Origin: DASSUW01 sp963844205 | GTDB taxonomy: Bacteria; Actinomycetota; Thermoleophilia; Solirubrobacterales; Solirubrobacteraceae | Direction: 5' to 3' | DNA: 64,000 bases | Assembly (NCBI GenBank): GCA_963844205.1 | Contig: CAWJNK010000001.1 | Location: forward strand, 1,922,001-1,986,000 | Shown: positions 50,698 through 58,428 of the stretch, piece after piece | How positions within the stretch are numbered: position 1 is the first letter of the stretch | How the letters are laid out: each line of letters starts with the position of its first letter | Translations under genes and position numbers: made by a program | The notes under the pieces: model-generated | Database searches by the model: none | What the model was told of the DNA's origin: nothing | The model's input: only the letters and a program-made list of their open reading frames with translations

Positions 50698-50822
50698 GGC
50701 CTGCGGGGTTAGCTGACGGGCTGGCGCTGAAAGAGCCTGCGCCTCACATCGCTCTGGATGTGACTCGCCCCAACTTCTATTTGGGTCCCCCGCCCCCCTG
50801 GCTTCCGGCCAGGAGGTTCGGC
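50698..50822 (-). ncRNA. c-di-AMP riboswitch (ydaO-yuaA type) upstream of the NlpC/P60 gene
   Basis: On the minus strand the blocks appear in order: P2 hairpin CCTGGC/GCCAGG, then GGGCGGGGGACCC, AGAAGTTGGGGCGAGTC, a variable hairpin (ACATC...GATGT) and the core AGCCCGTCAGCTAACCCCG. These match the ydaO consensus closely. The aptamer ends about 21 nt before the TTG start, so control may act on translation or early termination. The remaining 50823-50998 holds no gene I can support. Confidence 0.88.
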
Positions 50823-50998
50823 AACGCGCGGCACCTTATTACATGCCGCGCTCTTATGTCCAATGGGTACTCGGCCTAAGCCGACCGGAACTTTAAATCC
50901 CGTGCCGGACGACCAGCGCGCGAGAGTAGCGAGTGGCGGCCACCAGCCGCAGGTCACGCTGCGCATGCACGTGCGGTTGGGGCGCTAGCTTTGTCGTG

Positions 50999-52189
50999 GT
51001 GTTTCGCGGTCTGGCGGTGGTTCTCCTGCTCGCACTCGCGCTCGTCGGGTGCGGCGGCGGAGGCGATGACTCGAGCGGCGGCGGCGACCGCGCCGACGAG
51101 CCCGTGCTCGGCGCGGGCGGCGACGAGGAGCAGCCCGACGACGCTCCCGCGCTCGGCTTCCCCGTCTTCGCGACGAAGAACACGACCCGCGTGGCGGGAG
51201 GCGACTCGATCGCCACCGCCGCGGGGGCGTCGCGGGCCGTCTACCCGGCGCGCACCGACGAGAGCAGCCCGCGCGTGGTGGTGATCGTCGAGCAGGACGA
51301 CTGGCGGGCGGCGATCTCGGCGGCCCAGCTGATGGCGCGGCCGCTGCGGGCGCCGGTGCTGTTCTCGGACGGCGGTGAGCTCCCCGCGGCGAGCGCCGAG
51401 GCGCTGGAGGAGCTGGCCCCGTCCGGCGCCGAGGAGGCCGGCGACGCCCAGGTGATCCGGATCGGCGACGCCGCCGAGCCCGAGAACCGCAAGGTCACCG
51501 ACGTCGAGGGCGGCAGCGCGACCTCGCTCGCCAAGGCGATCGACCGCCTGCAGATCTCCGCGGCGGGGGACCCGACCGACGCGGTGCTGGTCGCGCCCGC
51601 CGACAGCGCGGAGTTCGCGATGCCCGCCGCCGGCTGGGCGGCGAAGTCGGGCCAGCCGGTGCTGTGGACGACGAAGGACTCGCTCCCGCCCGAGACGCGG
51701 GAGGCGATCCAGGCCCACAAGAAGCCGCGGATCTACGTGCTCGGCCCCGAGGCGGCGATCGCGGAGAGCGTGGTGCGGGAGCTCGAGAAGCTGGGGCCGA
51801 CGAAGCGCGTCTCCGGACCGGACCCGGTGACCAACGCGATCGCCTTCGCCCGCTACAACGACGGCGGCCGCTTCGGCTGGAACGTCGTCGACCCGGGCCA
51901 CGGGCTCGTGTTCGCCAACGTCTCGCGGCCGCTCGACGCCGTGGCCGGCGCGGCCTTCTCGGGGTCGGGCCAGTACGGCCCGGTGCTGCTCGTCAGCGAC
52001 GCCACCGGGCTGCCCAACGAGGTCCAGGACTACCTGCTCGACATCCAGCCCGGCTACGACGAGGACCCGGTGCGCGGCGTTTACAATCACGGCTGGCTCA
52101 TGGGTGACGAGACCGCCGTCTCGGCGGACGTCCAGTCGCGCATCGACGCCCTTCTCGAGATCCAGCCCGTCGACACCGAAGGCGACTGA
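50999..52189 (+). CDS. Cell wall-binding repeat 2 (CWB2) lipoprotein
   Basis: The 396-residue protein has a lipobox (VVLLLALALVGC) and an acidic Gly/Asp linker. It has repeats of the CWB2 kind: TRVAGGDSIATAAGASRAVYP, PVLFSDGGELPAASAEALEEL, VIRIGDAAEP and IYVLGPEAAIAESVVREL. CWB2 domains anchor proteins to the cell wall polymer. No catalytic domain is present. Start is GTG 50999 or the adjacent GTG 50996. A small gene follows after four bases. Confidence 0.85.
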   Translation: MFRGLAVVLLLALALVGCGGGGDDSSGGGDRADEPVLGAGGDEEQPDDAPALGFPVFATKNTTRVAGGDSIATAAGASRAVYPARTDESSPRVVVIVEQDDWRAAISAAQLMARPLRAPVLFSDGGELPAASAEALEELAPSGAEEAGDAQVIRIGDAAEPENRKVTDVEGGSATSLAKAIDRLQISAAGDPTDAVLVAPADSAEFAMPAAGWAAKSGQPVLWTTKDSLPPETREAIQAHKKPRIYVLGPEAAIAESVVRELEKLGPTKRVSGPDPVTNAIAFARYNDGGRFGWNVVDPGHGLVFANVSRPLDAVAGAAFSGSGQYGPVLLVSDATGLPNEVQDYLLDIQPGYDEDPVRGVYNHGWLMGDETAVSADVQSRIDALLEIQPVDTEGD

Positions 52190-52193
52190 ACGA

Positions 52194-52460
52194 ATGGCCC
52201 AAGACGAGCAGCCCGAACGCCTGCAGCGCCGAGTCACCGTCGACGACGTGCGCCAGCTCATGGGCAGCTCCACTCCGCACTTCGCGCTCCAGCTCGCGAC
52301 CCGCATCCGGCGCCTGATCGCGGGCCTCGAGCCGGACGACCCGGCCCGCCGCCTCGGCGAGCGGGAGATCGCCCGGCTCGAGCTCCTCGCGTTCAAGGGC
52401 GAGACGCGCGGCGAGGGCTTCCAGGACGGCCAGCGCCCGCTGCCGAGCGTCGAGCTCTGA
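52194..52460 (+). CDS. Small helical protein of unknown function
   Basis: The 88-residue protein from ATG 52194 reads ERLQRRVTVDDVRQLMGSSTPHFALQLATRIRRLIAGLEPDDPARRLGEREIARLELLAF, mostly amphipathic helix. No family is recognised. It is probably co-transcribed with the CWB2 lipoprotein (four-base gap). It ends 18 bases from the truncated SRPBCC gene on the other strand. Confidence 0.65.
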   Translation: MAQDEQPERLQRRVTVDDVRQLMGSSTPHFALQLATRIRRLIAGLEPDDPARRLGEREIARLELLAFKGETRGEGFQDGQRPLPSVEL

Positions 52461-52478
52461 TTCAGCCGGGGAGGGCGT

Positions 52479-52694
52479 CCCACCGTCCTCGGGCATGCCC
52501 ATGGCCTGGAACTCGGGGCTCGCGATCCCGCGGTAGCTGCCGCCGGGGCGCAGGTCGTACTCGTTGATGGGCCGGTAGCCGTAGCGGCTGCTCCACTCCG
52601 GCTTGGTGATCGCGTCCCAGATCGCCTGGGCGCTCGCCCTGATGAACACCTGGTAGACCTGGGTCGTGACGGTGTTCTCGGTCATCGTCGTCAC
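52479..52694 (-). pseudogene. Truncated AHSA1/SRPBCC gene
   Basis: From ATG 52694 the frame encodes about 70 residues of an AHSA1-type SRPBCC domain (VYQVFIRASAQAIWDAITKPEW, YDLRPGGSYRGIASPEFQAMGMPE). It then loses similarity. The frame continues to 52098, but that part is antisense to the 88-residue gene and the CWB2 gene and does not resemble the family, whose members have about 140-160 residues. The start overlaps the ArsR gene stop, the usual ArsR-AHSA1 pairing. I read it as a 3' deletion. Confidence 0.68.
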
Positions 52695-53011
52695 GCCGTT
52701 CCTTCCAGCTCGGTCTTGAGGTCCGCGAGCGCCGAGACCTGGCGCTCCGTGTACTTGTCGATCCAGCGGTCGTGGATCAGGCGGATGGGGACCGGATTGA
52801 GGAAGTGCAGCTTCTCCCGGCCTGACCTGCGCGCAACCACGAGGCCCGCCTCCTCGAGCACGCGTAGGTGCTTCATGACGCCGAAGCGCGTCATCTCCAG
52901 CTCGGACTCGAGGTCTGTGAGCGTGCGGCCGTCACGCGCGAAGAGCCGGTCGAGCAGGAAGCGACGCGTCGGGTCGGCGAGCGCCTTGAACACACGATCG
53001 TCGTCGGTCAC
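52691..53011 (-). CDS. ArsR-family transcription regulator
   Basis: The 106-residue winged-helix protein begins DDRVFKALADPTRRFLLDRLFARDG and contains LTDLESELEMTRFGVMKHLRVLEEAGLVVARRSGREKLHFLNP, a typical ArsR DNA-binding region. The metal-binding CxC is absent, as in the subgroup paired with AHSA1 proteins. The stop overlaps the truncated SRPBCC gene by ATGA. Its promoter region abuts the repeat element at 53060. Confidence 0.92.
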   Translation of the reverse strand: MTDDDRVFKALADPTRRFLLDRLFARDGRTLTDLESELEMTRFGVMKHLRVLEEAGLVVARRSGREKLHFLNPVPIRLIHDRWIDKYTERQVSALADLKTELEGTA

Positions 53012-53059
53012 TTCAGACGAGGATAGGTGACCAAATAGTCACATGTCAAGCGTTTCTCC

Positions 53060-53246
53060 GGCGAACGTCAACTGCGCATTGAGGGAGCACGGGGCGGTGC
53101 ATTTCTCCCCAAATCCGCGCCGGTCACCGGGGCGTTGGGGACTTGCGCACCTATACGGTGCGCTTCTCCCCAACGATTCCGTAGGCTCGCGGAGATGGGG
53201 AGAAATGCACCCCCACCTCCCCTACCCGGCGCAGTTGACGTTCGCC
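53060..53246. repeat. Long palindromic intergenic element, copy B
   Basis: The left arm GGCGAACGTCAACTGCGC and the right arm GCGCAGTTGACGTTCGCC are exact inverses. Inside, four motifs alternate: GGTGCATTTCTCCCCAAATC (53096), inverse GTTGGGGACTTGCGCACC (53134), GGTGCGCTTCTCCCCAACG (53157), inverse ATGGGGAGAAATGCACC (53195). Its last base is the first base of the cupin stop codon. It lies downstream of that gene and upstream of arsR. Confidence 0.9.
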
Positions 53247-53596
53247 TAAGTCGCGTAGTCCTGGCTGCCCATGATGTGCAGCGACACGTACGGCTCGTCG
53301 CCGACGACCCAGCTGTCGTGGCCGGGCGGGACGTAGAAGAACTGGCCCGGCTCCATCACCCGCTCGGTCCCGTCGTCCATCTTCACCGCTGCGTGGCCGC
53401 TGACCACGTACCCGACGTGCTCGACTTGGCAGGACGACTCGCCGGTGGTGCCGCCGACGTGCTCTGACCATCGCCAGCCCGGCTCATAGCTGGCGCGGCC
53501 GAGTGTCATCGGCCCCACCGCGTACGTCTCGAAGCGGCCCTTCTCGAACGTGCGGACCTCGACCGGGTCGTCGAGGCTGATCAGCGTGAGATCCAT
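53246..53596 (-). CDS. Cupin-domain protein
   Basis: The 116-residue cupin has PMTLGRASYEPGWRWSEHVGG (first metal-binding part) and VGYVVSGHAAVKMDDGTERVMEPGQFFYVPPGHDSWVVGDEP (second part). This gives a compact beta-barrel of unknown substrate. The stop codon TAG lies at the very edge of the repeat element. It is divergent from the methyltransferase gene at 53623, with 26 bases between starts. Confidence 0.85.
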   Translation of the reverse strand: MDLTLISLDDPVEVRTFEKGRFETYAVGPMTLGRASYEPGWRWSEHVGGTTGESSCQVEHVGYVVSGHAAVKMDDGTERVMEPGQFFYVPPGHDSWVVGDEPYVSLHIMGSQDYAT

Positions 53597-53622
53597 GCGG
53601 GCAGTTTCCTAGACTCGGCCGC

Positions 53623-54384
53623 GTGGACCGTGGCAGCACGAGCCCGTCGGAAACCTGGGACACGGTTTTCAGCGACTTCTACCTGCGGGCCTTCGCCAGC
53701 GACGAGCACGACGCGGTCGCCGGCGAGCAGGCCCTCGCCGCGGTGAAGCTGGCGGGCTGCCCCGAGGGCGGCGACGTGCTTGACGCGCCGTGCGGCTTCG
53801 GCCGCCACGCGATTCCGCTCGCGCGCGCCGGCTACCGCGTCGTCGGCGCCGACCGCTCGCAGGTGCTGCTCGACGAGGCCCGCCGCCGCGCCGGCGGAGA
53901 GCGGTGGCCGAAGCTGGTCCAGGCCGACTACCGCAAGCTCCCGTTCGCCGACGCGAGCTTCGACGCCGCGCTCAACCTCTTCTCGTCGATCGGCTACCTC
54001 GGCGACGAGGAGGACACCAAGGCGCTGGCCGAGATCGGGCGCGTGCTGCGCCCCGGAGCCGCGCTGGTGATCGAGACCATGCACCGCGACCGGCTCATGA
54101 CCGTCGGCAGCGACCGCCACTGGGAGCTGCTCGGTGAAGGCCGCCTGCTGTTCGAGCAGCGGACCTTCGACCAGGCCTCCGGCATCGTGCAGTCGACGCA
54201 GACCGTGGTCCTCAGCGACGGCGAGCGCGACTCGCGCACGTGGTCGCTGCGCCTGTACACGGCGACCGAGCTCGTGGCGATGCTCGAGCGCGCCGGGTTC
54301 GCCGAGGCGAAGTGCTACGGCGACCTCGGGGGCGCGCCGCTCGCCCCCGACACGCGGCTCGTGATCGTCGCGAGAGGCGCTTAA
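53623..54384 (+). CDS. SAM-dependent methyltransferase (class I)
   Basis: The 253-residue protein starts at GTG 53623. Motif I is DVLDAPCGFGRHAIPLARAGYRVVGADRS, motif II region ADYRKLPFADASFDAALNLFSSIGYL and motif III RVLRPGAALVIE. A C-terminal beta-rich part follows (LRLYTATELVAMLERAGF). The substrate is unknown; the fold resembles small-molecule methyltransferases. It is convergent with the RsgA-like gene, 21 bases apart. Confidence 0.9.
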   Translation: MDRGSTSPSETWDTVFSDFYLRAFASDEHDAVAGEQALAAVKLAGCPEGGDVLDAPCGFGRHAIPLARAGYRVVGADRSQVLLDEARRRAGGERWPKLVQADYRKLPFADASFDAALNLFSSIGYLGDEEDTKALAEIGRVLRPGAALVIETMHRDRLMTVGSDRHWELLGEGRLLFEQRTFDQASGIVQSTQTVVLSDGERDSRTWSLRLYTATELVAMLERAGFAEAKCYGDLGGAPLAPDTRLVIVARGA

Positions 54385-54405
54385 CTCGCTCGAACGGCGG
54401 CCGAC

Positions 54406-55296
54406 TCACCGCCTCCGGTCGTCGCGGGCCTCGCGCGACCGCTTGCGGGCGCGCATGTCGCGGTAGATCCCGCGGTGGAAGGCGCGCTCGCGCTCCCGCC
54501 GCTCGCGCTTGGCCTGCGCCTTGTCGAGCAGCGGCACCGGCTCGTCGCCCTCCTCGAGCGGGGCGACCAGGCGCAGGCCCGGCGTGTCGACCAGCAGCGC
54601 CCCGCCCGGGAGCGGGACCAGCTCCCGCCGCACCGTCGTGTGCCGGCCGCGGTCGTCGCCCTCCCGGATCGAGTTCGTGGCCTGCCGCTCCTCGCCCAGC
54701 AGGACGTTGAGCAGCGTCGACTTGCCGACGCCCGACGTGCCGAGCAGCACCGCCGTCCGGCGCGGCTCGAGCAAGGCGCGTAGGCGTTCCAGCCCGGTGC
54801 CGTCGATCACGCTGACCGGCAGCACGGGCGGCCCGTCCAGGCCCGCCTCGAGTTCGGCGGCGACGGCCGCCGGGTCGTCCACGAGGTCGGCCTTGGTGAG
54901 CAGGACCGCTGCCTGCACGTCGCCGCGCGCGGTGATGGCCAGGAAGCGGGCGAGCCGGCGTGGGTTGAGGTCGCGGTTCGGCGACGTCGCGAGCAGCGCG
55001 AGATCGACGTTGGCGGCCAGCACCTGCGTCTGCTTCTGCACCCGGCGGGCGATCACGCCGCGGCGGGGCAGCACGGCCCGTACCGGGCCGTCGGGCAGCG
55101 CGGCGACGAAGTCGCCGGTGGCGGGCATCGCGCGCAGGCGCCCGGCGAGCGGCGCCCGCCACGATCGGTCGCCGGCGTCGACCACGACGCTGCCGCGGTC
55201 GACGGCGAGGACCCTGGCCGGCACGAGCTCGGGAACGTCGATCGAGTTCTGCAGCTCCGCGCGCCAGCCGAGGCGCGCAAGCGGATGTTCGGACAA
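54406..55296 (-). CDS. RsgA-like circularly permuted GTPase lacking the zinc domain
   Basis: The 296-residue protein has an OB fold (about 25-95) and a permuted GTPase with G4 LLTKADL, G1 LLGTSGVGKSTLLN and G3 VDTPG. RsgA normally follows the GTPase with a zinc domain (Cys...CxH...C). Here the sequence goes straight from VDTPGLRLVAPLEEGDEP to a basic helix (KRERRERERAFHRGIYRDMRARK) with no Cys. RsgA matures the small ribosomal subunit. The loss suggests a derived form or a paralogue, although such variants occur in actinobacteria. Confidence 0.85.
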   Translation of the reverse strand: MSEHPLARLGWRAELQNSIDVPELVPARVLAVDRGSVVVDAGDRSWRAPLAGRLRAMPATGDFVAALPDGPVRAVLPRRGVIARRVQKQTQVLAANVDLALLATSPNRDLNPRRLARFLAITARGDVQAAVLLTKADLVDDPAAVAAELEAGLDGPPVLPVSVIDGTGLERLRALLEPRRTAVLLGTSGVGKSTLLNVLLGEERQATNSIREGDDRGRHTTVRRELVPLPGGALLVDTPGLRLVAPLEEGDEPVPLLDKAQAKRERRERERAFHRGIYRDMRARKRSREARDDRRR

Positions 55297-55444
55297 CGGA
55301 GAAGCTCCTTCACGAAAGGGACACGGCTGCTGGCGGTCGACGGCCGCCGGAGCGGCCGGACCGGCTCAGGAGCGGTCGGCGTGAGTGAGCTGAGAGGTCA
55401 TCCGGAGGCAACGGTACGCGACCGGCGGGGGCCCCGCAGTACGG

Positions 55445-56164
55445 CTAGCCCTCCACCACGTCGGCCACGATCACGGTCACGTTGTCGCGCGTGCCCGCCT
55501 CGAGCGCGAGCGCGATGAGCCGGTCGACGCACTCCTGCGGCTCGCCGGGGCTCAGCGCCTCCGCGAGGGTGGCGCGCGCGACGACGTCCGAGAGCCCGTC
55601 CGAGCAGAGCATGAACCGATCCCCGGCGCGGGCTTCGCGCACGGTCATGGCGGGCTCCATCACCTCCTCGCCGGTGAGCGCCTGGAGGACGAGGTTGCGC
55701 TGCGGGTGCGTGCCGGCCGCCTCCTGCGAGATGTGGCCCTGGTCCACGAGCAGCTGCACGTAGCTGTCGTCGCGCGTGAGCTGCTCGAGCGCGCCGTCGC
55801 GCAGGAGGTAGGTGCGCGAGTCGCCGATGTTGAGCAGGCAGTAGCGGGCGCCGCCGAACAGGATTGCGGTGAGCGTCGTGCTCATCCCCTGCAGCGTCGG
55901 GTCCTCGACGATCCGGCGCGCGATCGCGGCGTTGCCTACCCGGACGGCCTCGTGCAGGCGGCCGACCAGGTCGTAGCCGGGATCGGTGTCCGCGAGCGGG
56001 GCGAGCGCCTCGATGATCGTCGCGCTCGCGACCTCGCCCGCGGCGTGGCCGCCGACGCCGTCCGCGACCGCGAGCAGGCACGGGCCTGCCTGGAAGGCGT
56101 CCTCGTTGTTGGGCCGGACCGGTCCGGGATCGGTGCCGGCCGCGTATCTCAGGATCAGGTTCAG
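55445..56164 (-). CDS. PP2C-family protein phosphatase with a CTG start
   Basis: The 239-residue protein begins LILRYAAGTDPGPVRPNNEDAF, with metal-binding Asp in AVADGVGGHAAGE, then GMSTTLTAILFGG, LLNIGDSRTYLLRDG, LCSDGLSDVV and GTRDNVTVIVADV. These are complete PP2C (PstP/Stp) motifs; it would dephosphorylate Ser/Thr-kinase targets. No ATG, GTG or TTG lies between the upstream in-frame TGA and the domain. The likely start is CTG 56164, overlapping the preceding stop as CTGA. CTG 56158 and 56152 are alternatives. Confidence 0.85.
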   Translation of the reverse strand: MNLILRYAAGTDPGPVRPNNEDAFQAGPCLLAVADGVGGHAAGEVASATIIEALAPLADTDPGYDLVGRLHEAVRVGNAAIARRIVEDPTLQGMSTTLTAILFGGARYCLLNIGDSRTYLLRDGALEQLTRDDSYVQLLVDQGHISQEAAGTHPQRNLVLQALTGEEVMEPAMTVREARAGDRFMLCSDGLSDVVARATLAEALSPGEPQECVDRLIALALEAGTRDNVTVIVADVVEG

Positions 56165-56700
56165 GCCTCGGAGTCTGGCTCACTCCGGAAGACGGCGACG
56201 ACGCGGCCGCCGAGCAGCGCGATCCGGCGCAGAGCGGAAGTGAGCGCGTCCTCGTGCAGCTCGCCCTCGAGGATCCGCACGTCGGACACCGCCGTGAGGG
56301 GCAGCTCCGGCACCGCGTGGGCGAGCACCGTCGGCTCGATGTCGGTCACGTGGATCTCGTAGGGACCGGTCGCGAGCCGGTTGAACCGGCGCCGCGGGAA
56401 CTCCGCTCGCGGATGCAGGAGCCGGTCGGTGGCGTCCACCGCCATCGCGGTGCTGAGGATGGCCGAGAGCTCGGCGCTGAGCTCCCAGTCGTGGTCGGAC
56501 GAGGTCCGGTCGCGGGCCAGCGCGTCGATCGCCGGGTCGACGCTGATGCGGTCCGACGGGCGCGGCGGGAGCGTCACGTACCAGCCGACCGCCGAGCGTG
56601 GGCGCGCGCGCCATTCCAGCCGCCCCACGGGGCGGCTGTCCTCGTAGAGCTCGTAGACGTGCGGCGTCGCGACGTCGCGGCGCTCGGGATCTGGCCACAC
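56161..56700 (-). CDS. Hypothetical protein coupled to PP2C phosphatase
   Basis: The 179-residue protein from GTG 56700 contains HVYELYEDSRPVGRLEWRARPRSAVGWYVTL and ends with ILEGELHEDALTSALRRIALLGGRVVAVFR. No family is recognised; it appears to be a soluble alpha/beta protein. Its stop overlaps the PP2C start codon, so it may be a functional partner. It is divergent from xseA. Confidence 0.65.
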   Translation of the reverse strand: MWPDPERRDVATPHVYELYEDSRPVGRLEWRARPRSAVGWYVTLPPRPSDRISVDPAIDALARDRTSSDHDWELSAELSAILSTAMAVDATDRLLHPRAEFPRRRFNRLATGPYEIHVTDIEPTVLAHAVPELPLTAVSDVRILEGELHEDALTSALRRIALLGGRVVAVFRSEPDSEA

Positions 56701-56810
56701 GGTGTGCCGCCCGTACCCCGCCTCAGCACCCTGGCAAACGGGACATCGGGGGCGAGGTTCGCGCCGGAACGCCTCATAGCCTCCAGATGCGATGCGCCGC
56801 CCCGATCCCC

Positions 56811-58178
56811 ATGCCTGAGCGTCCCGCCGGCATCCCCGGCTCGACGCTCACGGGCCCGTGGCCCGTCGGCCGCTACGCCGCCGCGTTGCGGGAGCAGCTG
56901 CGCGCCTTCACCCGCGTGCAGGTGTTCGGCGAGGTGTCCTCCTTCAAGGCCGGGCGGGCGAAGGTGTGGTTCGAGCTGCGCGACGGCGAGGGCGCGCTGG
57001 CGTGCTCGATGTGGCGGGAGGACTTCGAGGCGCTCCGGCTCGGCCCGCTGACCGACGGCGTGCAAGTGGTGGCCGCCGGCGGGTGCGACTACTACCCCGG
57101 CTCCCACACCGCCTCGCCGGCCTTCTCGTTCGCGGTCACGGGGCTGCGGATCGCCGGGGAGGGCGACCTGCTGGCGCAGCTCGAGCGGCTGCGGCGCGCG
57201 CTGCACGGCGAAGGCCTGTTCGCGCTGCAGAAGGCGCTGCCGCGCGCGGCGCTGCCGCGGGCGATCGGCGTCGTCTGCGGGGAGCACGGCAAGGCGCGGG
57301 ACGACGTGGTGGCGGGGCTGCGCCGCCGGGGCTGGGGCGGGCGCGTCGTGTGGGCGTTCGCGCCGGTGCAGGATCGCCACGCCGCGCCCGCGATCGCCCG
57401 TGCGCTGCAGGACCTGGCGGCCTGCGCGGAGGTCGATGTCATCGTGGTCGCGCGCGGCGGCGGCTCGCTGGCCGACCTGTTCGCGTTCTGCGACGAGACG
57501 CTGTGCCGCACAGTGGCGCTGCTCCGGGTGCCGGTGATCTCGTCGGTCGGCCACCACACCGACCGCACGCTGATCGACGACGTGGCCGCCGTCGCGTGCT
57601 CGACGCCCACGCATGCGGCGGAGGCGGCCGTGCCGGTCGACTGCGGGGCGGGGCGACGGGAGCTCGCGGTGGCGGCCGCGCGGCTGGACCGCCAGAGCCG
57701 GCGAGCGATCGTCGAGCGCGCCCGGGCGCTCGCACGGCTGTCGCGGGCGCCGGCGGCTCACGTGGAGCGCCATCGGGTGCGGCTGCACCAGCACCTGCGG
57801 GAGCTGCGCGCCGCCGCGCGCCGCGGGGTGGCCGAGGGCGAGCGCGCGGCGGGCGCCCGGGCGGCCGTGCTGGCCCGCAAGGGCGCGGCGGCCGTTGTCG
57901 CGACTGCGCGTGGCTCGTCGCGCGCGCGGGCGGACGGCCGCGCGCTCGACCGGGCGGCGGCCGCCGGGCTCGAGCGCCGCCGGCGAGACCTCGACCGGCT
58001 CGCGGTCGCGCTCGCCGCCCACGACCCGCAGCGGACGCTCGAGCGCGGCTACGCGCTCGTGGAGGGCGCTGGAGGCGAGCCGGTCGTCTCCGCCGATGCC
58101 GCCCGCGCGGCGCCGGCGCTCACGCTGCGCATGCACGACGGCCGCGTCCCGGTGCGTCCGGAGCCGCCCGTAGGGTGA
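56811..58178 (+). CDS. xseA: Exodeoxyribonuclease VII large subunit
   Basis: The 455-residue protein has an N-terminal OB fold (TRVQVFGEVSSFKAGRAKVWFELRDGEGALACSMWR) and the catalytic core. The core shows IGVVCGEHGKARDDVV, DVIVVARGGGSLADLFAFCDETL, VPVISSVGHHTDRTLIDDVA and ACSTPTHAAEA. The long coiled-coil part is Ala/Arg rich. With XseB it degrades single-stranded DNA. ATG 56811 was preferred over ATG 56787 by alignment of the N-terminus. xseB overlaps or nearly abuts. Confidence 0.92.
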   Translation: MPERPAGIPGSTLTGPWPVGRYAAALREQLRAFTRVQVFGEVSSFKAGRAKVWFELRDGEGALACSMWREDFEALRLGPLTDGVQVVAAGGCDYYPGSHTASPAFSFAVTGLRIAGEGDLLAQLERLRRALHGEGLFALQKALPRAALPRAIGVVCGEHGKARDDVVAGLRRRGWGGRVVWAFAPVQDRHAAPAIARALQDLAACAEVDVIVVARGGGSLADLFAFCDETLCRTVALLRVPVISSVGHHTDRTLIDDVAAVACSTPTHAAEAAVPVDCGAGRRELAVAAARLDRQSRRAIVERARALARLSRAPAAHVERHRVRLHQHLRELRAAARRGVAEGERAAGARAAVLARKGAAAVVATARGSSRARADGRALDRAAAAGLERRRRDLDRLAVALAAHDPQRTLERGYALVEGAGGEPVVSADAARAAPALTLRMHDGRVPVRPEPPVG

Positions 58179-58186
58179 GCGATCCG

Positions 58187-58417
58187 ATGGCCGAGGCCGA
58201 CACGCTGACCTACGAGGCCGCCTGCGAGCGGATCGAGTCGATCATCTCCCGGCTCGACACCGGCGAGGCGGGCCTGCGCGAGACGCTCGAGCTGTGCCAG
58301 GAGGGGCGCCGGCTCGTCGAGTTCTGCGCCGCGGAGCTCGAAGCCGTCGGCCGAGGGCTCGAGGAGCTGCGGCTCGACGAGCTCGTCGCCCGGCTCGAGG
58401 CTCGCCCGGCCGCGTAG
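58187..58417 (+). CDS. xseB: Exodeoxyribonuclease VII small subunit
   Basis: The 76-residue protein reads LTYEAACERIESIISRLDTGEAGLRETLELCQEGRRLVEFCAAEL, the XseB helical hairpin that wraps the large-subunit stalk. An in-frame GTG at 58175 overlapping the xseA stop (GTGA) would give 80 residues and is a good alternative. It ends 12 bases before the repeat element at 58429. Confidence 0.92.
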   Translation: MAEADTLTYEAACERIESIISRLDTGEAGLRETLELCQEGRRLVEFCAAELEAVGRGLEELRLDELVARLEARPAA

Positions 58418-58428
58418 GCGCGCGGCCG

